Source of the DNA: Petroclostridium xylanilyticum
GTDB lineage: Bacteria > Bacillota > Clostridia > SK-Y3
DNA length: 64,000 nucleotides
Direction: 5' to 3'
Assembly: GCF_002252565.1 (NCBI RefSeq)
Contig: NZ_NPML01000011.1
Span: 62,001 to 126,000, forward strand
Positions 1-9,342 of this stretch are shown piece after piece. Within the stretch, counting starts at the first letter, position 1. Each line of letters starts with the position of its first letter. The notes under the pieces are model-generated. The model ran no database searches, was not told the origin of the DNA, and saw nothing but the letters and a program-made list of their open reading frames with translations. Position numbers and translations under genes: made by a program.

Positions 1-125
1 TCTAATAGTTGTCAATATATTTGGAATATTCAACGAATCACCTCAAAAATAAAATTATAGCATAAACTTTATAATTTCATTTTACATTATATATTATACT
101 CATATATAAAGTAAAGATAGATATA

Positions 126-222
126 GGGTGGATATTTTTTAGTTGATGAATATTATTCCAATCTCTAAGCCTTTTCACAACGTTCTTTCCATAAATATTC
201 ATCAACTAAATTAAATACACCC
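126..222. mobile_element. MITE-like palindromic element, copy A
   Basis: This is a 97-bp element whose ends are long inverted repeats: the left arm starts GGGTGGATA, the right arm ends ATACACCC, and both contain AGTTGATGAATATT or its complement. Between the arms lies the core TCTAAGCCTTTTCACAACG, which copy B (4219-4316) shares with one mismatch. Flanking 9-mers ATAGATATA and ATAGAGATA match 8 of 9, as expected for an aged target-site duplication. There is no coding capacity, so it would have to be moved by a transposase elsewhere. Confidence 0.7.
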
Positions 223-298
223 ATAGAGATAAAAAATAAGATAAAATAAGATTAAGTATCTATAACATAATACAGTATTTATAATAAACGTTTAATCT

Positions 299-724
299 TT
301 ATTCTTCAGTTGCAATCAATACCTTTAGTTTCTCCCACAAATCTTTATTTATCTTTTTTAAATTGATTGGTTTAAATTCCCTGTTCACAAATGCATGTAC
401 CGTTTTCCCTGCAGCTAACAGCTTATGGTCTCTATCTCTAATAACTTCATAACAGAAGGTAACCCGGACATTCCCCAACTCCTGTATCCACGTCCTTATA
501 GTCAACTCATCCTGGTATTTCGCTCCTTCTTTGTATATACAGCCGCTCTCTATAAGTGGAAAAAGAATACCTTGACACTCTATATCCCCATAGGACATCC
601 CTGTTTGCTCAAAAAATTCCGTCCTCCCCACCTCAAACCAGGAGTAGTAGTTAGAATGATGTACGATTCCCATCTGGTCAGTTTCGACATATCTTACCTT
701 GATTTTCGTCTCGTTAATATACAT
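299..724 (-). CDS. acyl-CoA thioesterase, YbgC/4-hydroxybenzoyl-CoA thioesterase family
   Basis: A 141-residue single hotdog-fold protein predicted to hydrolyse acyl-CoA thioesters in the cytoplasm. The N-terminus carries the family signature YVETDQMGIVHHSNYYSWFE (about residues 11-30). The Asp of TDQMG is the expected catalytic residue of the YbgC/FcbC group, and the length is normal for the family. I start at the ATG at 724 because GGAGGT lies 6 bases upstream (731-736); the longer reading to 781 runs through a degenerate heptad repeat. It is the last gene after pfkA and pyk. The acyl substrate cannot be read from sequence. Confidence 0.85.
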   Translation of the reverse strand: MYINETKIKVRYVETDQMGIVHHSNYYSWFEVGRTEFFEQTGMSYGDIECQGILFPLIESGCIYKEGAKYQDELTIRTWIQELGNVRVTFCYEVIRDRDHKLLAAGKTVHAFVNREFKPINLKKINKDLWEKLKVLIATEE

Positions 725-740
725 AGTTAAACCTCCAGTA

Positions 741-815
741 TATAGTTCGGAGTTCGGGATTCGGATCCCAGAAATTCTCATTTATGTAGTTTTTAACTCC
801 GAACCCCGAACTATA
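741..815. repeat. heptad repeat pair, TTCGG type
   Basis: Left arm 741-764 reads as AGTTCGG AGTTCGG GATTCGG and right arm 795-815 is its near-complement (CTCCGAA CCCCGAA CTATA). Together they form an inverted repeat with 7-bp internal periodicity between pyk and the thioesterase gene. The same unit type recurs at 31538-31562. Confidence 0.7.
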
Positions 816-817
816 AA

Positions 818-2572
818 TTATAGCACTTTCGTTACTCCACTATATACTAGGCCCCTTGAACTGTCAATAGTAACGGTAGTACCACTCTTTAGTATTTCTG
901 TTGCCTCTTTTGCTCCCGTAATCACAGGGATATCAAGAGTCATGCCTACAATTGCAGCATGGGAGGTGATTCCTTCTTCTTCTGTGATAATTCCGCTCGC
1001 TTTCTTGAGAATGGGCAGGAGTTCATTGGAAGTTGAACTAATAACCAGTATATCTCCTTCATTAAATTCTCTTAGTGCCTGTTCAGCGCTCTTTGCAACA
1101 CACACATTTCCACTTACCGACAAATTATTTACACCGCTTCCTTCTACTAACACATGACCAACCAAATGGACTTTTAAAATATTGGTAGTACCGCTTATGC
1201 CTACCGGCATACCTGCTGTAATCACTACAAGGTCACCATTTTTTACAATCCCTGATTGTACAGCTTTTTCAACGGCATGCTCAAATAAATCATCAGTTGT
1301 TACCTTTAATTCCGATAAAAAAGGATAAACACCCCATGAAAGCGCCAGTTGCCTATAGACCTTTTCAGAAACTGTAGTTGCTATAATTGGGCATGCCGGT
1401 CTGAACTTTGAAACCATTCTTGCCGTATGCCCCGATTTGGTTACAGATATGATTGCTGCAGCACCCAGGTCATGGGCAGTGGTACAGGTGGCATGGCTTA
1501 TAGCATTCGTAACATTAGGTAATAAATTAAATTGTGTGATTGCAAATCTTTTTTTGTAGTCAATTGAATCTTCGGTCCTTCTAGCTATTCTTGCCATTGT
1601 TACCAGACTTTCAACAGGATACTTACCGACTGAAGTTTCCCCCGAAAGCATAATAGCACTGGTTCCGTCATAAATCGCATTTGCAATGTCCGTAGTCTCT
1701 GCACGGGTAGGTCTCGGATTTCTAATCATCGAGTCCAACATCTGAGTTGCGGTAATTACCGGTTTACCTGCCTGGTAACACTTCTCAATTAGCATTTTTT
1801 GAATGACAGGAAGCTCTTCCAGAGGAATCTCAACACCCATATCACCTCTGGCAACCATAATACCATCGCTGACTCTTAAAATATCATCTATGTTTGTGAC
1901 GCCCTCACCATTTTCAATTTTGGCAATAATCTGAATTCCTTTCCCGCCATTTTGCTCAAGTATTTTCCTTACCTCCAACACATCTTGGGCTGTTCGAACA
2001 AAAGAAGCTGCAATAAAGTCAAAATCATTCCTTATACCAAACAATATATCCTCTCTATCCTTTTCACTAATATAAGGTAATTTGATGGATACACCCGGCA
2101 CGTTTACACCTTTATGGTTGCTTACCTTGCCGCCATTTTGGACTTCACATTTGATGTCGGTATCACTGACTTCTTGTACTATTAATTCAATCAATCCATC
2201 ATCTATTAATATTCTATTTCCACTTCTTACATCTTGCGGGAGATTTTTATAGGTAATAGATACGATTTCTGCATCACCCTCAATTTCTCTGGTGGTTAGA
2301 GTAAATATTTGTCCTTCTTTTAATTCGACAACATCATTTTTGAAGTGCTTAATTCTTATTTCAGGCCCTTTAGTATCCAACAACAAAGCGACAGGTACCT
2401 GCAATTCATCCCTTATTTTTTTTAATGCATCTACTCTCTTTTGCTGGTCATCATGGCTGCCATGAGAAAAATTCAGCCTTGCTACATTCATACCTTTTTC
2501 TATAAGCTTTCTCAATACGTTGATGTCATCCGTTGCTGGCCCCAGAGTACAAACAATTTTAGTTTTTCTCAT
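818..2572 (-). CDS. pyk: pyruvate kinase with C-terminal PEP-utiliser-type domain
   Basis: Converts phosphoenolpyruvate and ADP to pyruvate and ATP in the last step of glycolysis. The 584 residues exceed the roughly 470 of the basic enzyme. Residues 1 to about 475 hold the barrel and C domains, with substrate Arg32 in ARLNFSHG and the signature IIAKIENGEGV plus GIMVARGDMGVEIPLEELP. The extra tail of about 100 residues carries GITSHAAIVG, the mobile phosphohistidine-domain motif of PPDK/PEP synthase, as in Bacillus and clostridial pyruvate kinases. It lies 80 bp downstream of pfkA and is probably co-transcribed. AGGAGATC upstream of the ATG at 2572 is the ribosome-binding site. Confidence 0.97.
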   Translation of the reverse strand: MRKTKIVCTLGPATDDINVLRKLIEKGMNVARLNFSHGSHDDQQKRVDALKKIRDELQVPVALLLDTKGPEIRIKHFKNDVVELKEGQIFTLTTREIEGDAEIVSITYKNLPQDVRSGNRILIDDGLIELIVQEVSDTDIKCEVQNGGKVSNHKGVNVPGVSIKLPYISEKDREDILFGIRNDFDFIAASFVRTAQDVLEVRKILEQNGGKGIQIIAKIENGEGVTNIDDILRVSDGIMVARGDMGVEIPLEELPVIQKMLIEKCYQAGKPVITATQMLDSMIRNPRPTRAETTDIANAIYDGTSAIMLSGETSVGKYPVESLVTMARIARRTEDSIDYKKRFAITQFNLLPNVTNAISHATCTTAHDLGAAAIISVTKSGHTARMVSKFRPACPIIATTVSEKVYRQLALSWGVYPFLSELKVTTDDLFEHAVEKAVQSGIVKNGDLVVITAGMPVGISGTTNILKVHLVGHVLVEGSGVNNLSVSGNVCVAKSAEQALREFNEGDILVISSTSNELLPILKKASGIITEEEGITSHAAIVGMTLDIPVITGAKEATEILKSGTTVTIDSSRGLVYSGVTKVL

Positions 2573-2595
2573 AAGTAATAATGATCTCCTTTCAA

Positions 2596-2636
2596 AAATG
2601 AAGAGTGAAAAGTTATACTCTTCACTCTTTAACCTA
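2596..2636. repeat. heptad repeat hairpin between pfkA and pyk
   Basis: Left arm ATGAAGA GTGAAAA and right arm ACTCTTC ACTCTTT are reverse complements built of 7-bp units. They form a short stem-loop in the pfkA-pyk gap. No U-run follows, so it is not a standard terminator. Confidence 0.6.
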
Positions 2637-2652
2637 ACTATTATTAATATTA

Positions 2653-3624
2653 CTACATTGCCAATATCTTTGCAAGTTCTACCATATCCTGATCAACAGT
2701 CTTTGTCATATTTAATGCTTCTACAATATCAAAATCGACTATTTTGTTATCTTTCATAGCGATAACTCTGTTTCCGATTCCATCTTTAAGCAGTTGTACA
2801 GCCTTAGCTCCCATCTGACTGGCAATAACCCTGTCCATTACAGTAGGGCTTCCACCTCTTTGAATATGTCCTAAAATAGTTGCCCTGGCTTCAATTCCGG
2901 TTTCAGCCTGAATTTTCTTTGCCATTTCAACGGCACCACCAATACCTTCAGCTAAAATAACAATGTCATGCTTTTTGCCTCTGTGCTTTCCTTCTATAAT
3001 AGGTTTTATGATATCCCTATGAAAGTCAAATTCTTTTTCCGGAATAATAATTGCTTCAGCACCGGTAGCAATACCCGCATGTATTGCAATATATCCCGCA
3101 TGCCTGCCCATTACCTCAATAACACTGCATCGTTCATGGGAGGTGGCCGTATCTCTGATCTTATCGATGGCATCCTTTACAGTATTTAAAGCAGTATCAA
3201 ATCCGATGGTATAATCGGAGCATGCGATATCATTATCAATGGTTCCAGGAATTCCTACCGTCGGAACACCTAAATTGCTTAAATCCCTTGCGCCCCTGAA
3301 AGAGCCATCACCGCCTATTACGACAATGCCGTCAATTCCAAAAATCTTGGTAATGGTTACAGCCTTATTCAAACCGGCTTCTGTAGCAAATTCAGCACTT
3401 CTGGCAGTTTGTAGTATAGTACCTCCCCGGTGCAAAATGTCTGAAACTGACCTCAGGTTCATTTCAAAAATATCTCCATTAATGAGACCATTATATCCTT
3501 TTCTTATGCCCATTACCTTAAGTCCGTAGTGGATCCCTGCACGTACAACGGCACGAATAGCAGCGTTCATACCTGGAGCATCTCCACCACTGGTTAATAC
3601 ACCTATTGTCTTTATTTCTGCCAT
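2653..3624 (-). CDS. pfkA: ATP-dependent 6-phosphofructokinase
   Basis: Phosphorylates fructose 6-phosphate to the 1,6-bisphosphate, the committed glycolytic step. The 323-residue protein carries all family motifs in order: [14 protein letters not shown] near the N-terminus (ATP site), GGDGSFRGA, the catalytic [29 protein letters not shown], and GHIQRGGSP of the effector/substrate region. Asp in GGDGS, rather than the Gly of PPi enzymes, points to ATP use. The start is the ATG at 3624 with GAGGGGG at 3631-3637; a TTG at 3639 would overlap that site. It precedes pyk in the same transcription unit. Confidence 0.97.
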   Translation of the reverse strand: MAEIKTIGVLTSGGDAPGMNAAIRAVVRAGIHYGLKVMGIRKGYNGLINGDIFEMNLRSVSDILHRGGTILQTARSAEFATEAGLNKAVTITKIFGIDGIVVIGGDGSFRGARDLSNLGVPTVGIPGTIDNDIACSDYTIGFDTALNTVKDAIDKIRDTATSHERCSVIEVMGRHAGYIAIHAGIATGAEAIIIPEKEFDFHRDIIKPIIEGKHRGKKHDIVILAEGIGGAVEMAKKIQAETGIEARATILGHIQRGGSPTVMDRVIASQMGAKAVQLLKDGIGNRVIAMKDNKIVDFDIVEALNMTKTVDQDMVELAKILAM

Positions 3625-3678
3625 AAATATCCCCCTCAATAGTTATTTTAATTAATTAATAAACTTTTTAAAAAAGGG

Positions 3679-3876
3679 TTAAAACCCTGTATCAATAATA
3701 ATGCTGTGTGCTTCTTCTACTTCCGATTCAGGAACAAGCACCTCATAATAATTATCGTTATTATCTAAATTTTTGCTTATAGGCCGTATCTTTACCAACA
3801 ACCCTTCTTTTTCCAATACCTGCTGCAGTTTTATAACAATTTCTTTACTCTGGGCCATATAAACTACAGTCCACAT
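3679..3876 (-). CDS. small conserved-type protein, possibly DUF2007-like
   Basis: A 65-residue protein with no signal peptide or membrane segment. It reads as a beta-alpha-beta fold: WTVVYMAQSKEIVIKLQQVL, then KIRPISKN, then YYEVLVPESEVEEAHSII. The pattern of a strand, a helix discriminating 'self', and a terminal YEVLVPE strand resembles the small putative signal-transducing DUF2007 proteins, but I assign this only tentatively. It sits between mtrB and pfkA on the same strand, and no function can be inferred beyond that location. Confidence 0.65.
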   Translation of the reverse strand: MWTVVYMAQSKEIVIKLQQVLEKEGLLVKIRPISKNLDNNDNYYEVLVPESEVEEAHSIIIDTGF

Positions 3877-3921
3877 AATAACACGCCCCTCCTCAACATG
3901 CTATGCCCAAAGGAAGACATA

Positions 3922-4155
3922 CTATTCACCAACATTGATAACACCATGCTTACAGTATATCACTGCTTTTCCTCTTACTTTCATTGCAGAAGTGTTTTCG
4001 GTAAATTGGGCAATATATACTTCTCCTTTGTCCAGTTTTTCGGTATGATGAAATTTGGTATCTTTTCCTCTTGTCAACCCGATTATATTTACACCATTTT
4101 CTTCCGCTTTTACTATAATATAGTCTCCTGATATACTATTATATTCTTCACTCAT
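3922..4155 (-). CDS. mtrB: trp RNA-binding attenuation protein TRAP
   Basis: This 77-residue protein is strongly recognisable as TRAP, the 11-mer ring that binds tryptophan and then (G/U)AG repeats in trp leader RNA. The stretch [18 protein letters not shown] and [15 protein letters not shown] are near-identical to Bacillus TRAP. Numbered from this start, the tryptophan-pocket residues Thr28, Thr33, Gln50, Thr52 and Ser56 are present, as are the RNA-contacting Glu39, Lys40, Lys59 and Arg61. The start at 4155 is set by GAGGTG at 4162-4167. No trp gene and no anti-TRAP gene lies nearby, and the Bacillus mtrA (folE) partner is absent, so the RNA target is elsewhere. Confidence 0.93.
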   Translation of the reverse strand: MSEEYNSISGDYIIVKAEENGVNIIGLTRGKDTKFHHTEKLDKGEVYIAQFTENTSAMKVRGKAVIYCKHGVINVGE

Positions 4156-4218
4156 ATAAAACACCTCGCACTAATATTATATTATTTTAGTATAAAAATC
4201 AATACATTTATTGATTTT

Positions 4219-4316
4219 GGGTGCATTTAATTTAGTTAAAAAATATTGTTATAATAGGCTCTAAGCCTTTTCGCAACGTTCTTTCCATAATATTCTTCAA
4301 CTAAAAATATACGCCC
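4219..4316. mobile_element. MITE-like palindromic element, copy B, with perfect 9-bp target duplication
   Basis: A 98-bp relative of copy A at 126-222. It starts GGGTGCATTTAATTTAG and ends AATATACGCCC. The inner core CTAAGCCTTTTCGCAACGTT is shared with copy A. The 9-mer ATTGATTTT occurs immediately on both sides (4210-4218 and 4317-4325), a perfect direct duplication, which is good evidence for insertion by transposition. It lies between mtrB and dnaE. Confidence 0.8.
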
Positions 4317-4348
4317 ATTGATTTTTTCATGTTAAGTTCTAACGCCTA

Positions 4349-7300
4349 TTAACCGCAGTCTACAACTTTTATGCACTCATCTCCTACAATATTTTTTAAT
4401 TCTGTAATTAAAAGATCATTCAAATTGACCCACATATCCCTGGAAGCTACAGTTATTTTCTCATTTTCTTCAAAGTACACATACACCGGGGTATCACCAT
4501 TAAAAAAACGTAAAACCGGAGTTACCCTGTCTAATATGTTATTATTTTTACTCCTGATTTTTATATATAATTTTTTAGCCTTACTAATCATCTTTAATGG
4601 CATTATTTCTTCACATAATATTTTAGGCTGCTCTTCCTCCCGTATGCTTATTCTTCCTTTTATTGTAACAATATTATCTTCTATAATATAATTGTAATAT
4701 TTGTCTAAAATTTTCGGAAATACAATTACTTCTATAGTACCAAATAAATCTTCCAATGTAATAAAGGCCATAAGACTATTATTCTTTGTTGTCTTTGTTT
4801 TCTTGCTAATGATAATTCCACCTAAAATGACTTCAGTCCCGTCGGCTAAAACTTTAGTGCTGTGATTCAAATTAGTTTCTGATATATTTTCTTCTAAAGA
4901 TAAAATGTCTGCAGTTGTCGCATTGATAACCTGATCTAATTGGATCCGATACGGATCCAGAGGGTGCCCTGAAAGGTATAATCCAATAGTCTCCTTTTCC
5001 ATGGATAACAGCACCTTCACAGGATATTCCTTAATTTGAGGCAAATCATCATTCACTGAAAAATTATGCCTGCTGTTAAATTCGTTACAAAACAAAGAGA
5101 TTTGTCCGTCAAGATTTCTCTTTTTGTTTTGTCCAATGCTATCTATAATTTTTTCATACACCGCCATCAATTGGGAACGATACACCCCAAAGCAGTCAAA
5201 TGCACCACATTTTATCAGACTTTCTATCAGTCTCTTATTAAGGTCTTTTTCACTCATTCTTTCACAGAAATCCCTAAAGCTTTTAAAGGCTCCTCTTGTT
5301 GTACGTTCTTCAACTACATCCCTGATGATGTTTCTCCCTACATTTTTAACTGCGACCAGTCCAAACCTTATACAGTTACCCGACACAGTAAAACCATCAT
5401 AGCTTTCGTTAATGTCAGGAGGTAAAAGTTTAATACCCAACCTTTTACATTCTTGAATATATTGAGACACCTTTGTACTGTTATCCAGAACACTCGTAAG
5501 CAGTGCAGCCATAAATTCTGTAGGATAATAGCATTTTAACCATGCAGTCTGGTATGCGATAACTGCATATGCAGCAGCATGCGATTTATTAAAGGCATAT
5601 TTGGCAAAATCCATCATTTCATCAAATATTTCCTCTGCCACTCGTTCCTCTACACCTCTTCTAATTGCTCCGGGAAGAATCACCTCTCCTGTTTCATCGA
5701 CAATCCCGTAAATAAAGTTATTTTTTTCTTTTTCCATTACGTCGGCTTTCTTTTTTGACATGGCACGCCTTACAAGGTCTGCCCGGCCTAAGGAATATCC
5801 TCCTAATTCCCGCACAATCTGCATAACCTGTTCCTGGTAAATGATACAACCATAGGTAACATTTAAGATATTTTCAAGCAGAGGATGCTTGTATCTTATT
5901 TCATGAGGATTATTCTTATTCCTTATATAACGTGGAATCTGGTCCATCGGTCCGGGTCTGTACAGGGAGATACCTGCAATGATATCCTCCAATGACTGGG
6001 GTTGTAGTTCTTTCATAAATTGCTTCATTCCTGCACTTTCAAGCTGGAATACTCCCTCCGTATAACCCTGGCACAAAATTTCAAACACCGGTTTATCGTC
6101 AAAACTAATACTGTTAATATCAATTTCTATGTTTTTCGATTGCTTAATCATATTAACAGCATCTCGTATTACCGTTAATGTTCTCAGACCTAAAAAGTCC
6201 ATCTTTAAAAGGCCTAATTCCTCCAGCGTTCCCATAGGAAACTGGGTGGTTATATTGTCATCATTTTTTTGCAAGGGTACATAGGTGGATATAGGTTCTT
6301 TAGAAATAACGACGCCTGCCGCATGAGTTGATGCGTGGCGTGGAAGTCCTTCAAGTGCTTTCGCCGTATCAATTAACTGCCGAACTCTTTCATCATTTTC
6401 ATACATTTTTTTCAAATCACTGTTTACTTCAAGTGCCCTATCAATGGTCATACCCAGTTCAAATGGAATATGTTTTGCTACAATATCTACATCTGCATAG
6501 GGTATATTAAGTGCTCTACCCACATCTCTGATGGCTGCCCGTGCTGCCATGGTTCCAAAGGTAATTATCTGTGCAACTCTATCCTCACCATATTTCCCTA
6601 TAACATAATCAATAACTTCCTGCCTGCGTTCATAGCAAAAATCTATATCTATGTCAGGCATGCTGATTCGTTCAGGATTAAGGAACCTTTCAAACAAAAG
6701 ATTGTATTTTATGGGATCAATATTGGTTATACCCAGACAATAAGATACCAGGCTTCCAGCTGCAGATCCCCTGCCTGGTCCGACCATAATTCCATGGTCC
6801 CGGGCATACTTTATAAAATCCCATACGATGAGGAAATAATCTACATATCCCATATTCTTAATTACTTCAAGTTCATAGTTCAGCTTGTGCTGAATTTCTG
6901 GAGTTATTTCCCCATATCTGGCTTTTAACCCTTGCTGGCATAAACCGGCCAAATAGTCAAAAGGTTCTATGTTGTCTGGAACGTGATAAGAAGGCAAATG
7001 CAACTTTCCAAATTCAAATTCTACATTGCATCGCTCGGCAATCTTTACAGTGTTTTCTATTGCTTCTAATGCAAAAGGAAATAATTCCACCATTTCTTCT
7101 GCTGATTTTAAATAGAATTCTGAAGTTTCAAATTTTAACCGGTCTTCTTCATCTACAGTTTTTCCCGTTTGAATACATACTAAAACATCCTGGTTTTTGG
7201 CATCTTCTTTGCTGATATAGTGAATATCGTTAGTAGCAACCAAACCGATGCCTGTTTCTTTTGAAAGCTTAACAAGCTGCTGATTTACAATGCGTTGTTC

Positions 7301-7846
7301 GTGAATACCATGGTCTTGCAATTCTAAATAAAAATTATCTTTACCAAAAATACCGGCATACTTATATGTCAATTGCTTTGCCTGTTCATAATTACCATTT
7401 AGCAAAGCCTTCGGTATATCTCCTCCAAGACAGGCACTAAGAGCAATAAGGCCTTCATGATATTTTTCCAGTATTTCAAAGTCTATTCTCGGTTTATAGT
7501 AAAAGCCCTCGGTAAAGCCTATAGAGACAATATTCATGAGATTCTTGTACCCTGTAATATCTTTTGCTAAAAGGACAAGATGCCCCTGGTTTCCATCTAA
7601 TTCGCTTACTCTATCATGGCGCGAACGTGCAGCCGTATATACCTCACAACCTATAATAGGCTTAATACCTTCTTTTTTCGCTTCCTTATAAAATTCAATA
7701 ACACCATACATTACGCCATGGTCAGTAATAGCAATACTATCCATTCCAAGATCTTTCGCTTTTTTTACCAGGTCTTTAATTCTACATGCCCCATCCAGCA
7801 GGCTATATTGTGTATGCACATGCAAATGGACAAATGATTTCATCAT
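4349..7846 (-). CDS. dnaE: DNA polymerase III alpha subunit, DnaE type
   Basis: Replicative family C polymerase of 1165 residues, the usual length for DnaE. The N-terminal PHP domain starts at HLHVHTQYSLLDGA (residues about 7-20). The palm has the catalytic PDIDIDF motif (about residue 400) and LLKMDFLGLRTL (about 555). A GRGSAAGSLV motif and the SHAAAYAVIAYQTAWLK helix follow the family pattern. The C-terminus contains an OB-fold (VILGGIIISKKTK to IEVIVFPK). In low-GC Gram-positives DnaE usually extends primers alongside PolC. AGGAAG about 10 bases upstream supports the ATG at 7846, with a second ATG directly after. Confidence 0.97.
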   Translation of the reverse strand: MMKSFVHLHVHTQYSLLDGACRIKDLVKKAKDLGMDSIAITDHGVMYGVIEFYKEAKKEGIKPIIGCEVYTAARSRHDRVSELDGNQGHLVLLAKDITGYKNLMNIVSIGFTEGFYYKPRIDFEILEKYHEGLIALSACLGGDIPKALLNGNYEQAKQLTYKYAGIFGKDNFYLELQDHGIHEQRIVNQQLVKLSKETGIGLVATNDIHYISKEDAKNQDVLVCIQTGKTVDEEDRLKFETSEFYLKSAEEMVELFPFALEAIENTVKIAERCNVEFEFGKLHLPSYHVPDNIEPFDYLAGLCQQGLKARYGEITPEIQHKLNYELEVIKNMGYVDYFLIVWDFIKYARDHGIMVGPGRGSAAGSLVSYCLGITNIDPIKYNLLFERFLNPERISMPDIDIDFCYERRQEVIDYVIGKYGEDRVAQIITFGTMAARAAIRDVGRALNIPYADVDIVAKHIPFELGMTIDRALEVNSDLKKMYENDERVRQLIDTAKALEGLPRHASTHAAGVVISKEPISTYVPLQKNDDNITTQFPMGTLEELGLLKMDFLGLRTLTVIRDAVNMIKQSKNIEIDINSISFDDKPVFEILCQGYTEGVFQLESAGMKQFMKELQPQSLEDIIAGISLYRPGPMDQIPRYIRNKNNPHEIRYKHPLLENILNVTYGCIIYQEQVMQIVRELGGYSLGRADLVRRAMSKKKADVMEKEKNNFIYGIVDETGEVILPGAIRRGVEERVAEEIFDEMMDFAKYAFNKSHAAAYAVIAYQTAWLKCYYPTEFMAALLTSVLDNSTKVSQYIQECKRLGIKLLPPDINESYDGFTVSGNCIRFGLVAVKNVGRNIIRDVVEERTTRGAFKSFRDFCERMSEKDLNKRLIESLIKCGAFDCFGVYRSQLMAVYEKIIDSIGQNKKRNLDGQISLFCNEFNSRHNFSVNDDLPQIKEYPVKVLLSMEKETIGLYLSGHPLDPYRIQLDQVINATTADILSLEENISETNLNHSTKVLADGTEVILGGIIISKKTKTTKNNSLMAFITLEDLFGTIEVIVFPKILDKYYNYIIEDNIVTIKGRISIREEEQPKILCEEIMPLKMISKAKKLYIKIRSKNNNILDRVTPVLRFFNGDTPVYVYFEENEKITVASRDMWVNLNDLLITELKNIVGDECIKVVDCG

Positions 7847-7907
7847 GCCTAATCGCCTTCCTGATGTGTTCTCTAGTTATTATTATAATGTATTTTGCCC
7901 AAAAGAA

Positions 7908-7966
7908 AAAGATTAAGATTGAGAAAATATAAAGCTCATAAATAATCTCAATCTTAATCTCAAGCT
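7908..7966. repeat. hexad repeat pair, AAGATT/GAGATT type
   Basis: Left arm AAGATT AAGATT GAGA and right arm ATCTCA ATCTTA ATCTCA form an inverted repeat with 6-bp periodicity, in the gap between the HD-GYP gene and dnaE. The same unit type occurs at 12351-12423. Confidence 0.65.
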
Positions 7967-7994
7967 AAAATCACCCTCCATGGTGATTTTCCGG
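7967..7994 (-). terminator. probable terminator after the HD-GYP gene
   Basis: Perfect 9-bp stem AAAATCACC / GGTGATTTT with a 6-base loop, about 85 bp downstream of the HD-GYP stop codon. On the minus strand the second arm ends in TTTT, a short U-run, so termination may be weak. Confidence 0.45.
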
Positions 7995-8076
7995 CTGCAA
8001 CATTCCATACATGGTGCTGCTTATCCGTCACAATGCATGTAAGATATTTAGTGTTATTTATATAGTTCTAAATGAA

Positions 8077-9141
8077 CTATATTTCACACGTATCTACTAT
8101 CATTATATTTAACCTTTTTGTTAGATCTATTTCTGTAAAAGCATCAGCTTTTTGCCCATTATTATTATAGATAATACGGACAATTGGCCTTGTTGGTAAT
8201 TCTCTATTAACGTCCACTATAATACCTTTTGCTCCATCACTAAGTAAGACCCCTGTTCCCACAGGGTATAATGCAATATTTCTTACAAAACATTGTAGAA
8301 TAGTCTTGTCAAACTGTTGTGCACCGAGCGCAGTAATATATTCGATTACTTCATGGACTTTTATTTTTTTTCTGTACACTCTATCGGATGTTAGTGCATC
8401 ATAAACATCAGCAATAGCTACAATTCTGGCAAATAAATGAATATTTTCACCTTTGATCTTAAGAGGATAACCACTTCCATCAAATCTTTCATGGTGTCCA
8501 AGTACAATATAAGCTGAAGAAGCACTGATGTTTGGATTATCCTTTACCATTTGATATCCTAAAACCGTATGCTGTTTTATTTTTTCAAATTCATCATCTG
8601 TTAACTGGGACGGTTTTTTTAGAATCTCTTCTGGGATAACCACTTTGCCAATGTCATGCAATAAGGCACCAACTCCCAAATCCCTTAACCTTAGTTGATT
8701 AAGTCCCAGCCTGATTCCAGTAATAAGGGAAAGGACGCAGACATTGACCGAATGGGCAAAGGTATAATCATCCACAGTTTTCAAATCACTAAGATTTACT
8801 AAAATATCTTTATTTTCCAGTAATTCATCAATAATTCGGTTTACCATACTCTTGACCCGATCGGAAGTAAAATGAGAAGTGGTTTTACACTCATCCATAA
8901 TATTTTTAATTAAGGCTTTTGCTTCCACACGGGTCCTTTCATTGATAACATCTCTGACATCTATATCTTTTGAGATTTCATCCTCTATATATATTTCTGA
9001 TATATTGCAGTCTTTTAAACGGTTAATATATGCTTGCTTAAGTTCCATACCGGCACCTAGTAATATATGTCCGTTTTCTGTATAGATGGACCTTGCCAGC
9101 TTCATACCACTTTGAACGTTGCTTAATGATATTTTTCTCAT
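8077..9141 (-). CDS. HD-GYP domain protein, probable cyclic-di-GMP phosphodiesterase
   Basis: A 354-residue protein. The first 110 or so residues are an uncharacterised N-terminal region, followed by an HD-GYP domain: FAHSVNVCVLSL, then GALLHDIGKVVIP with the HD pair, HHERFDGSGYP with the GYP triad, and VAIADVYDALTSDR. The conserved metal ligands are all present, so hydrolysis of c-di-GMP is likely by family knowledge. No receiver or membrane segment is visible. The tail after residue 290 is a small beta-rich region (GVLLSDGAKGIIVDVN). GGGGGAA lies upstream of the ATG at 9141. Confidence 0.88.
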   Translation of the reverse strand: MRKISLSNVQSGMKLARSIYTENGHILLGAGMELKQAYINRLKDCNISEIYIEDEISKDIDVRDVINERTRVEAKALIKNIMDECKTTSHFTSDRVKSMVNRIIDELLENKDILVNLSDLKTVDDYTFAHSVNVCVLSLITGIRLGLNQLRLRDLGVGALLHDIGKVVIPEEILKKPSQLTDDEFEKIKQHTVLGYQMVKDNPNISASSAYIVLGHHERFDGSGYPLKIKGENIHLFARIVAIADVYDALTSDRVYRKKIKVHEVIEYITALGAQQFDKTILQCFVRNIALYPVGTGVLLSDGAKGIIVDVNRELPTRPIVRIIYNNNGQKADAFTEIDLTKRLNIMIVDTCEI

Positions 9142-9342
9142 TTGTTTCCCCCAGTTAATTGGTACAATAAAGCACGAAATAGTCCGGTCATACCATTATC
9201 ATAAAGTCTAAAATATCATATTTTTCTACAATTATTTACAGCAATTTTAAAATATCATAGATACTTTATAAATACAAGAGGAAATCCTATAAAACCTCTG
9301 GATTTTGTAAAAAATAGTCCTTTAGACCCATGTAAAAAAACA

